Assembly: GCA_964194845.1 (NCBI GenBank)
Contig: CAXMNX010000007.1
Coordinates: 1-21,782 of the forward strand
DNA from: CAXMNX01 sp964194845
GTDB lineage: Bacteria; Pseudomonadota; Alphaproteobacteria; Rhodobacterales; Rhodobacteraceae
Direction: 5' to 3'
Length of the DNA stretch: 21,782 nt
In this document: piece after piece, positions 16,074-21,782 of the stretch
Layout: each line of letters opens with the position of its first letter
Position numbering within the stretch: position 1 is the first letter of the stretch
Translations under genes and position numbers: made by a program
Notes under the pieces: generated by a model
What the model saw: the letters and a program-made list of their open reading frames with translations, nothing else
What the model was told of the DNA's origin: nothing
Databases searched by the model: none

Positions 16074-16096
16074 GCATGTTGTCAGTCCGTCAAGCC

Positions 16097-17047
16097 TCAG
16101 TTCTGCAGATTCTTCAGCGCCTCGGCGGCACGGACGTATTCGGCCTTAAGCTGCTCGTCCCAGATTTCCCAGCCTGCCGGCGACGTCTCTGGGCTCAGAC
16201 CGGCACTCATCAGGTAATTCCCGAAAGTGCCGTGCTTCATTGCCTTCAACAGCGCCTCGGAGAGCTTTTCGATAATCTCCGGCGGGGTGCCGGCGCGCAC
16301 GGCATAGCCGCGGGTCGTCGAAGTCGAAACTTCGTAGCCAAGCTCGTAAGTCGTCGGCACGTCCGGGAAATCTCCCAGCCGCTCTTTGGCCATGACCGCC
16401 AGCGGGCGAACACTACCATCTTCGATCATCTGCCCGGCCTCCGAGACGTTGGGCAGAGTTGCGTCAATTTCGCCAGATAGAAGCGCCTGCAACATCTGCA
16501 AGCCCGAGCCGAATGCGATCGGCTTGTACTTCATCTCCGCGGCGTCAGAAAATTGCGCCAGGCCGATATGCTCGGTGCCGCCGATATTGGCGACGCCCCA
16601 GTTAAGCCCGCGGTCTTTGCCAAGCGCCACCAACTGGTCGAGCGAAGTGACGTCGCTGTTGGTGCTGACAGTGATGAAGGTCGGGTCGTCCATCGCCCGC
16701 GCGATGCCAATGATGTCATCAATTTTCATCGGCGATTTGCCCTGCGCAATTGTATAAAGATGCGTCTGCGTTAACGCCATAATCGTGTAGCCATCGGCAG
16801 GCCTGGACAGCACGTATTCCTGGGCCGCGGCCCCCGAGCCGCCGCGCTTGGAGACAACATACATGTCGGTCTCGAGGTTCCGACGCGAGCGGATCATCAT
16901 CATGCGGGCGGTCGTGTCGGTGCCGCCGCCATAGCTCGAATGGATCACAACCTCGATCGGTTTATTCGGAAATTCTTCCTGCGCCGATGCAGTGAACGGA
17001 GCCGCGCTGAAAGCAACGGCCAACGCCAGATAGCGTGCAAGTTTCAT
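16097..17047 (-). CDS. tctC: Tripartite tricarboxylate transporter substrate-binding protein (Bug/TctC family)
   Basis: This 316-residue periplasmic binding protein has a clear Sec signal peptide (MKLARYLALAVAFSAAPFTASA, cleavage near residue 22). The mature start, FPNKPIEVVIHSSYGGGTD, is the usual Bug/TctC opening, with the ligand loop just after it. The second conserved loop is LNWGVANIGGTEHIGLAQF in the middle of the protein. It captures the acid in the periplasm and hands it to TctAB. A strong site, GGGAGGACATA, precedes the ATG. It is the first gene of the operon and is divergent from the TrmB-type regulator. The ligand cannot be predicted from sequence. Confidence 0.94.
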   Translation of the reverse strand: MKLARYLALAVAFSAAPFTASAQEEFPNKPIEVVIHSSYGGGTDTTARMMMIRSRRNLETDMYVVSKRGGSGAAAQEYVLSRPADGYTIMALTQTHLYTIAQGKSPMKIDDIIGIARAMDDPTFITVSTNSDVTSLDQLVALGKDRGLNWGVANIGGTEHIGLAQFSDAAEMKYKPIAFGSGLQMLQALLSGEIDATLPNVSEAGQMIEDGSVRPLAVMAKERLGDFPDVPTTYELGYEVSTSTTRGYAVRAGTPPEIIEKLSEALLKAMKHGTFGNYLMSAGLSPETSPAGWEIWDEQLKAEYVRAAEALKNLQN

Positions 17048-17256
17048 TATGTCCTCCCAGGATAGTCATGCATGACCAAGCGTGCCTCTTGCGGGATGCG
17101 TCTTGACCTGAGGCCGGAGAATAGCTGATAATGGGCGTTGTGGCAATGGCAACTACAGTAGCTTGTGCCAGCCTCGAACCGTTGCCGCCACGATCCGGCA
17201 GGGCGAAAAGGAACGGCGGCTGGGCATTTTTGTGAAAGGCTAACAGACCGGGCACC
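17048..17256. promoter_or_regulatory. Divergent control region between tctC and the TrmB-type regulator
   Basis: This 209-bp spacer holds the operon promoter described at 17118-17146 and presumably the promoter for the regulator, which could not be chosen by eye. The repeat TGGCAATGGCAA at 17141-17152 overlaps the -35 and is the best candidate for a regulator site. The ribosome binding site before the regulator ATG at 17257 is weak. Confidence 0.5.
17118..17146 (-). promoter_or_regulatory. Predicted sigma70-type promoter of the tctC-tarD operon
   Basis: On the minus strand, TTGCCA (17146-17141; five of six to TTGACA) is followed by exactly 17 bases and TATTCT (17123-17118; four of six to TATAAT). 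The transcript would begin near 17110 and have a leader of about 60 bases before the tctC ATG. The tandem TGGCAATGGCAA covers the -35, a position suited to repression. Confidence 0.5.
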
Positions 17257-18150
17257 ATGAACCAGCATCTGACCAACGAAACGCTGACAATCCTGAACGA
17301 CCTGAAAAGCCTTGGGTTTACTGACTATGAGGCGCGGGTCTATCTGGCGCTATTGGCCAAATCGCCGGCCACGGCCTATGAAATATCGAACTCCTCCGGT
17401 GTGCCGCGACCGAACACCTATTCGGCGTTAAAAGCGCTGACCACGCGCAAGGCGGTGATGCCGGTCAGCGCCAACCCCATCAAATACGTGCCGCAGCCGC
17501 CCGAGCGGCTGTTCCGCTCGATCGCAACCAAGACAGGTGAGCTTTGCGATAAGGTCACCGAGCGCCTGTCGGTTATAGCCGTGGAGCCGGGCGAAAGTTT
17601 TGTCTGGGACCTCAGCGGCGATCCCGAGGTGCACGGTAAGGTCGACGAGATGATTGGGACCGCGAACTCGGCGATCTGGATCAAGGCCGATGCCGAAATC
17701 CTGCGCCGGCACCTCGACACGCTGCGCGAGGCGGCAGTAGGCCGCGGCGTGCGCCTTTTGATCATCCTTTATGGCGAAAACCCCGACGAATTCCGTTTCA
17801 ACGATCTTTGTGAAGTCTACGAACACGAGGGTACCGGGTTCCCAATGGGCTTTGCCGACAATCACTTCACGCTTACCGTCGACCATCGCGAAATGCTGAC
17901 CGCCAACGTCGACGACACAGTGACCGCCTCTCACACCGAAAACCGGGCAATTGTGAAGATGGCGATATCGCTTCTTCGCCATGACTACTACATGGCGGAG
18001 ATATTTCGCGCCCTGCGCCCCGAGATCGACACGGTCTTCGGCCCAAACTTGCGCGACTTGCGCCGGAACAGCTACTCGGACGCGCAATTTGCGCAATTCG
18101 AATTGCGGCAGGAAGAGCATGCCGCGGCACGACGGCTCCAGGAAAGCTAA
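17257..18150 (+). CDS. TrmB-family transcriptional regulator
   Basis: This 297-residue protein has a TrmB-type winged helix at residues 10-75: LKSLGFTDYEARVYLALLAK, then a recognition-helix region ISNSSGVPRPNTYSALKAL. A short coiled linker follows (KTGELCDKVTERLS). The C-terminal domain begins around 115 with SFVWDLSGDPEVHGKVDEMI and contains AIWIKADAEILRRHL, which resembles the phospholipase-D-like effector domain of TrmB regulators. This domain probably senses a metabolite or CoA ester. It is divergent from tctC, so it most likely controls the operon and possibly itself. TrmB proteins are best known as sugar regulators in archaea; control of a carboxylate operon would be a different use. 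Confidence 0.87.
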   Translation: MNQHLTNETLTILNDLKSLGFTDYEARVYLALLAKSPATAYEISNSSGVPRPNTYSALKALTTRKAVMPVSANPIKYVPQPPERLFRSIATKTGELCDKVTERLSVIAVEPGESFVWDLSGDPEVHGKVDEMIGTANSAIWIKADAEILRRHLDTLREAAVGRGVRLLIILYGENPDEFRFNDLCEVYEHEGTGFPMGFADNHFTLTVDHREMLTANVDDTVTASHTENRAIVKMAISLLRHDYYMAEIFRALRPEIDTVFGPNLRDLRRNSYSDAQFAQFELRQEEHAAARRLQES

Positions 18151-18638
18151 GCACAAGGTGTCGGGGCACACAGAGCGCAACGGGTCGAGGCAGCTATTCT
18201 GATCGACAATATCGAGGCGGCAGGATTTACGCCGCAAGGGCAATTCACCGCGGAACAATTTCAGCGACGCGCTGCGTTTTATGAGTCTCTTACTGAGCCG
18301 CTTGCTCGTATGGCGGGCGTTCTCGGGCGGTGGCGTGTCAGCGGCACACTCTTGAGTGCAGAACTGTTTGTCACCCAAGTGCAGCGGAATGAGAACCATT
18401 GCGGAGTCCGGTTTGCGGGGCGGGCTCAATATTGACATTGGAGCCCGAATTCGATGCTGCGCATCGGTTTCCGAAAACCCTCAATCGGCGGATCGCGTAA
18501 AAATTCAGCTCCAATTATAGCAGCTTAACGGACTTTCCAGGCATTTGCCGGATACGGCGGCGGCCCAACTCAGTCTTTCGAGCCCGCGACGCGGGCCGCG
18601 AGGCAAAAATGAAAATGATGTCCTCCATGAGGGGGAAG
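18151..18638. other. Long non-coding stretch with a possible gene remnant
   Basis: In the frame of the upstream regulator, reading stays open from just after its TAA (18148-18150) to TGA at 18433-18435. It gives a protein-like peptide including AAILIDNIEAAGFTPQGQFT and RRAAFYESLTEPLARM. There is no start codon with a ribosome binding site until an internal ATG at 18310. It looks like the remains of a gene whose 5' end has been lost, of a family I do not recognise. The rest (18436-18638) has a short inverted repeat at 18582-18596 and nothing else convincing. No clear terminator was found for either neighbouring operon. Confidence 0.35.
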
Positions 18639-18773
18639 TCACTCATTAGTGGGCAGGCGAACGGCGTCGCCAGCGGCGCGTTCCTCGCTGGAGAATCCCA
18701 TTTCTCCAAGGAAAAAATAAGCCCCTATCGCGATTAGAATTGTGGCTGCAAAGGCTGAAAGCATCGGTTTCAT
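18639..18773 (-). CDS. Small single-pass membrane protein in the formate dehydrogenase operon (44 aa)
   Basis: An ATG at 18773 starts one base after the TGA of the WD40-cytochrome c gene and reads 44 codons to TGA at 18641-18639. The peptide begins MKPMLSAFAATILIAIGAYF, one hydrophobic segment of about 18 residues. A short polar tail rich in Glu, Arg and Ala follows (FSSEERAAGDAVRLPTNE). The purine-rich GGAAAGAGAA ahead of the ATG can act as ribosome binding site. Close spacing and the membrane-anchor design argue for a real gene that is co-translated with the cytochrome. It could be an assembly or stabilising subunit of the complex. No family is recognised. Confidence 0.65.
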   Translation of the reverse strand: MKPMLSAFAATILIAIGAYFFLGEMGFSSEERAAGDAVRLPTNE

Positions 18774-18774
18774 G

Positions 18775-20070
18775 TCAGTTCTCTTTCCCGGCCGTCTCGC
18801 GTTGAAGGTACTCTATCAAATCCAGCCTGTCCTGCGCATTAGCAATTTGTTGCATGGGCATTTTTGTTCCTGGAATGAAATGATCAGGACCTTGGTCAAA
18901 TAAGCCGTCAATTGTGTCTGGCGACCAGAGTATTTTTGAACCATCAAGAGTGCTGGAGTAATTGTAGTCCGTGACAGTTCCCGCACGCCGTCCGAAGAGG
19001 CCATAAAGCGTTGGTCCCGCACGACGCGCGCTGCTTTCGGTCAGGCTGTGGCAGATTGAACATTTTCGCTTGAACTGCCGCTCGCCATTTGAAAGTGCCG
19101 ACGGGTCCTCGAGGAAACTCCGATTGTCGGTCGACATCGGGGCGAAGGTATCCAGCGTCGCGACCGGCCACGAATACATTGCGTCGTCGAGCCCGCCGGC
19201 GTGGATGTTCCCTCCATCGCCGGAAAACGCCAGCGCCCAGATCGGACCTTTGAGCGTGGCGCGGAAGTCGTGGGCGATGCGCCAGTCGCGAGTGTCGATC
19301 ACCATGATAAAACCCTGACCATCGCCGACCGCCAGCAGATCGCCGCCGCTGTCAGTGGCCATGGCCAGAATCGGGCGCCGGTCGAGCGTGAAATCGGCAA
19401 TTGCGTCGCCGGTTTCCAACGCCAGTATCCGGGTTGCGCCGTCGACCGCACCATATGCAAGCCACTGGTCGGTCGGATCCCGCACCAGGGAATTGATGCC
19501 GAAGCCATGCCTTACAAGCTGTTCGAGTTCCCTGCCGGTTTCGGCGTCCCAAAGCCGGATGGTGCCGTCGAGGGAACCCGAAAAGAGGCGCGTGCCATCC
19601 TCGGAAAAGACCACGTCACTGACCCCGGCGGTGTGGCCTGACAGGAAAACCGGCTCGCCCCCGTCAACCGGCCAGAGCCCGATGCTACCGTCCCAGCTGG
19701 CCGAGGCGATCAGGCGTTCGTCCGGCGAAACCGCAAGCGATTTAACCTTGCCCCTGTGACCTTCCCACCGGGTGCCGGTGCCTTTCGTGAGGTCCCATAG
19801 AATCAGGGCGAAATCATCCCCTGCCGAGACCGCGTAATCCTTGCCGACGAACGTAACGGCATTGACGGCGGCGCGGTGGCCTTCCAGCCACACAGGCCGC
19901 GTTCCGATCCAGATACCGACCGAGTTGTCAAAGCTTGCCGTTGCGATCTGCACACCGTTTGATGCGACGCCCATGATAGGACCGCCGTGACCTTTCAAAG
20001 TGAAGAATTCGCCGGACATTGCCGGTGCTGCGGCCAATCCAAGGGTCAGGGATAAGACCCAGTTCCGCAT
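18775..20070 (-). CDS. WD40-repeat beta-propeller fused to a c-type cytochrome
   Basis: This 431-residue exported protein has a signal peptide (MRNWVLSLTLGLAAAPAMSG, about 20 residues). A WD40 propeller follows at roughly 24-305, with GH...W/D repeats such as LKGHGG, LEGHRAAV, WEGHRGKV and LSGHTAGV, and LWD-type strand ends. The C-terminal domain at about 325-431 is a class I cytochrome c: the heme site is CSICH at 337-341 and the likely sixth ligand is Met404 in GTKMPM. The ATG at 20070 overlaps the stop of the cytochrome b gene (TGATG), so they are coupled; an upstream in-frame extension lies inside that gene and is rejected. It probably takes electrons from the formate dehydrogenase membrane subunit in the periplasm and docks a partner through the propeller. 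Confidence 0.88.
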   Translation of the reverse strand: MRNWVLSLTLGLAAAPAMSGEFFTLKGHGGPIMGVASNGVQIATASFDNSVGIWIGTRPVWLEGHRAAVNAVTFVGKDYAVSAGDDFALILWDLTKGTGTRWEGHRGKVKSLAVSPDERLIASASWDGSIGLWPVDGGEPVFLSGHTAGVSDVVFSEDGTRLFSGSLDGTIRLWDAETGRELEQLVRHGFGINSLVRDPTDQWLAYGAVDGATRILALETGDAIADFTLDRRPILAMATDSGGDLLAVGDGQGFIMVIDTRDWRIAHDFRATLKGPIWALAFSGDGGNIHAGGLDDAMYSWPVATLDTFAPMSTDNRSFLEDPSALSNGERQFKRKCSICHSLTESSARRAGPTLYGLFGRRAGTVTDYNYSSTLDGSKILWSPDTIDGLFDQGPDHFIPGTKMPMQQIANAQDRLDLIEYLQRETAGKEN

Positions 20071-21287
20071 CACTCGGCCGGTGAAGCGGCCTTTGGCGCC
20101 TCGGCTTCTTTCGCCTTCACGTCTTCCACCCAAAGGCTGTGATGCTCGCGCGCCCATTGCTCTTCGACCTCGCCGGTGCCCATCGCGTCATAGGCGCCCT
20201 CCATCCCAAGGCTTCCAATGTAGATATGCGCAATAATGATCGCAATCAGGACGAAGGCGACGACCGAGTGCCAAAGCTGCGCGTACTGCATTTCCTCGTG
20301 CGGGGTGAAGGTTGTGTTCAAGTCGCCCAAGCCGAAGAGGCTGGACAGGCCGAGCGCGTTCATTTTCTCGAATGTGGCCGCGAACATCGGCAACTCGAAG
20401 GGGAATAGAAGCGAGAGACCAGTTGCGGCGATAGAGCCGCCCAGAAGGATGACCGACCAAAAGATTACCTTCTGCCCGGCATTGAATTTCTTTGCTGGCG
20501 GATGCGATTTCGTGAAGATGCCGCCGCCCTTCAAGATCCAGTTCAGGTCAGTCCGGTCCGGCAGGTTGTGCACCACCCAGAAGACGAAAATCAAGATCAG
20601 CCCGAGGATAAACGCCCAGGAGATGTTGTTGTGGATCCACTTCGACGCCACTGCCAGCGTCGCAAAAGCTTCGTGCCCGAAAGCCGGGATCAGAATCTTG
20701 CGACCGAAAAGCGAGATCAGCCCGGTGAGGCCGAGAAGGATGAATGACCCGGCGAGCAGCCAATGGGCGAAACGCTCGATGGAATTGAAGCGCAGGATCG
20801 TGCGCCCGGTCCTTTCGCCGTCGATTGGGATGCGGCCACGGATCAGGAAAAAGAGCGCGAGCAGAACCAGCGTGGCGCCCATCAGATACGCGCCGTAAGT
20901 GGTAAGCGGGCCTGCGCGAAAAGTAAGCCAGCGCATACCGCCGTCCTGCACCAGAATAGTCGCACCCGGACCGTTGTTCGATGCGGTGATGTCGGCGGAA
21001 CCGTAGCGAAGCGCGCGCCAAAGTTCCGGGTCCGAGGCACCACCAAGGGTGCCGAGTTGTCCGGCAAGTGCTGCAGCACTCTCGGGGTCGCCGGTCGCGT
21101 CGCGCCGGAAAGCGTCGTCGATCTCGTCGCCGCGCTGACGCGCCATGATATCCTCGAGCGTCTGCGCGCCGCCCGTGGCCGAGCGGTCAACAGGTGCCTG
21201 CGGCTCAGTTTCCTGCGCCCAGGCGGGCACCAAAAGCATCAGAGACAACATCGCGGCATAGACTAAACGGTGCATCGGGAAACCCAT
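20070..21287 (-). CDS. Formate dehydrogenase gamma subunit (cytochrome b556-type)
   Basis: This protein of about 405 residues has an N-terminal signal peptide (HRLVYAAMLSLMLLVPAWAQ) and a periplasmic stretch of about 100 residues. It then has five hydrophobic segments near 132-149, 177-194, 225-240, 274-298 and 341-358. Histidines suited to bind b-type heme lie at H175 (ERFAHW), H219 (KWIHNN), H340 (QLWHS) and H354 (IAHIYIG). The order after an Fe-S subunit with FDH3 features identifies it as the gamma subunit that passes electrons from formate to the membrane. The start is uncertain: ATGs at 21287 and 21275 and a TTG at 21302 all fit, and no strong ribosome binding site decides. The long periplasmic N-terminal extension is typical of the larger gamma subunits. 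Confidence 0.88.
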   Translation of the reverse strand: MGFPMHRLVYAAMLSLMLLVPAWAQETEPQAPVDRSATGGAQTLEDIMARQRGDEIDDAFRRDATGDPESAAALAGQLGTLGGASDPELWRALRYGSADITASNNGPGATILVQDGGMRWLTFRAGPLTTYGAYLMGATLVLLALFFLIRGRIPIDGERTGRTILRFNSIERFAHWLLAGSFILLGLTGLISLFGRKILIPAFGHEAFATLAVASKWIHNNISWAFILGLILIFVFWVVHNLPDRTDLNWILKGGGIFTKSHPPAKKFNAGQKVIFWSVILLGGSIAATGLSLLFPFELPMFAATFEKMNALGLSSLFGLGDLNTTFTPHEEMQYAQLWHSVVAFVLIAIIIAHIYIGSLGMEGAYDAMGTGEVEEQWAREHHSLWVEDVKAKEAEAPKAASPAE

Positions 21288-21305
21288 CGTCAGGTAGGCC
21301 AACCG

Positions 21306-21327
21306 GGGGCGGCCTGAAGGCCGCCCC
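21306..21327 (-). terminator. Intercistronic hairpin between the beta and gamma subunit genes
   Basis: A perfect 9-bp stem, GGGGCGGCC at 21306-21314 with GGCCGCCCC at 21319-21327, and a 4-base loop lies in the gap between the Fe-S subunit stop and the cytochrome b start. There is no U-run after it on the minus strand. It probably acts as an mRNA processing or stabilising element that adjusts subunit ratio, and resembles the hairpin after tctC in design. Confidence 0.5.
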
Positions 21328-21352
21328 GCAGGTGTTCGCAGTCAACCGGGCT

Positions 21353-21782
21353 TCAGCCGCCCTTCTGACCGTAGGCTGTACCCCAACCCCAGGCGCCCGA
21401 GCCAAAGCCGCGCGCGACGACGCGCTCGCGGTAGATGCCCGAAACGATATCGCCGTCGCCGGCAAGAAGCGCCTTCGTGGAGCACATCTCGGCGCAGATC
21501 GGCAGTTTGCCTTCGGCGATCCGGTTGCGCCCGTATTTGGCGAACTCGGCGGTGGAGTGGTTTTCTTCCGGACCACCGGCGCAGAAGGTACATTTGTCCA
21601 TCTTGCCACGGCTGCCGAAATTGCCCGCTTGCGGATACTGAGGCGCGCCGAAGGGGCACGCGAAGAAGCAGTAACCGCAGCCGATGCAAAGATCCTTCGA
21701 ATGAAGAACGATCCCTTCTTCGGACTGGTAAAAGCAGTCTACCGGGCAAACCGCCATGCAGGGTGCATCGGAGCAGTGCATA
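21353..21782 (-). CDS. fdh3B: Formate dehydrogenase FDH3-type beta (4Fe-4S) subunit, C-terminal part
   Basis: The gene runs off the right edge; 143 C-terminal codons are visible. Cysteines are arranged for four iron-sulfur clusters: CSDAPCMAVCPVDC, CIGCGYCFFACP, CTFCAGG and CAEMC. The stretches FGAPQYPQAGNFGSRGKMDK and AEFAKYGRNRIAEGKLP are typical of the FDH3 beta subunit of proteobacterial formate dehydrogenases. It carries electrons from the molybdenum or tungsten alpha subunit, expected beyond 21782, to the cytochrome b subunit. The tail ends in a glycine-rich GSGAWGWGTAYGQKGG. The start lies outside the window; the in-frame ATG at 21781 is internal. Confidence 0.93.
   Translation of the reverse strand, partial: MHCSDAPCMAVCPVDCFYQSEEGIVLHSKDLCIGCGYCFFACPFGAPQYPQAGNFGSRGKMDKCTFCAGGPEENHSTAEFAKYGRNRIAEGKLPICAEMCSTKALLAGDGDIVSGIYRERVVARGFGSGAWGWGTAYGQKGG

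Noticed and set aside
17428..18438. A 336-codon open frame on the minus strand opposite the TrmB-type regulator
   Set aside because: It shows no domain and no ribosome binding site, while the plus strand encodes a clear winged-helix regulator. Long antisense frames are common in GC-rich DNA.
18582..18596. Hairpin GCCCGC-GAC-GCGGGC as terminator of the formate dehydrogenase operon
   Set aside because: It has only a 6-bp stem with a 3-base loop and no U-run on either strand; it may be chance in GC-rich sequence.
18515..18709. A 64-codon minus-strand open frame
   Set aside because: It overlaps the 44-residue gene in another frame, lacks a ribosome binding site, and the smaller frame has far better spacing to the cytochrome gene.
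1..21782. CRISPR array, phage defence system or rRNA genes
   Set aside because: No regularly spaced repeats, Cas or defence-protein motifs, or rRNA-like sequence were seen.

Overview
The window looks like a piece of a GC-rich alphaproteobacterial chromosome or megaplasmid, most likely from the Rhodobacterales/Roseobacter group. This rests on the FDH3-type formate dehydrogenase genes, a TctABC transporter operon with CoA-thioester enzymes, and a TarD-type tartrate dehydratase. No rRNA, tRNA or CRISPR array was seen. Composition is uneven. A hand count gives 31/60 G+C in a block of the left part (1201-1260) and 44/60 in a block of the central operon (12781-12840).

Left part (1-4812): the first 25 codons of an exported protein (minus strand), then a divergent type I sulfatase-family hydrolase, a convergent glycerophosphodiester phosphodiesterase, and a tightly coupled pair on the plus strand: a nucleoside phosphorylase-family protein and a MetE-like zinc methyltransferase. 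Together these could process a sulfated or phosphorylated, nucleoside-like or methylated compound, but the substrate cannot be read from sequence.

Junction (4813-6259): a P4-type tyrosine integrase whose frame is broken by one amber codon, followed by what looks like a remnant of an IS3-family OrfA. This resembles the decayed edge of an integrated element, and the left genes may be its cargo.

Central operon (6260-17047, all minus): transcription order is tctC, tctB, tctA, SDR, MmgE/PrpD, CaiB/BaiF CoA-transferase, crotonase, TSUP exporter, matB, tarD. Most spacings are 10-35 bp, with one 4-bp overlap. A TrmB-family regulator is divergent from tctC, and the space between them holds a good sigma70-like promoter with a TGGCAA tandem repeat over the -35. 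The genes suggest uptake of a carboxylate, CoA activation, dehydration or decarboxylation, and production of oxaloacetate and malonyl-CoA. The SDR and the crotonase both lack their textbook catalytic residues, so the pathway may be non-canonical. I regard this operon as the best candidate for an undescribed catabolic system.

Right part (18151-21782): a non-coding stretch with a possible gene ghost, then the 3' part of a formate dehydrogenase operon (minus): an iron-sulfur beta subunit (cut by the window end), a cytochrome b gamma subunit, a WD40-cytochrome c fusion, and an unnoticed 44-residue membrane protein that starts 1 bp after the cytochrome gene. The catalytic alpha subunit is presumably beyond the right edge.
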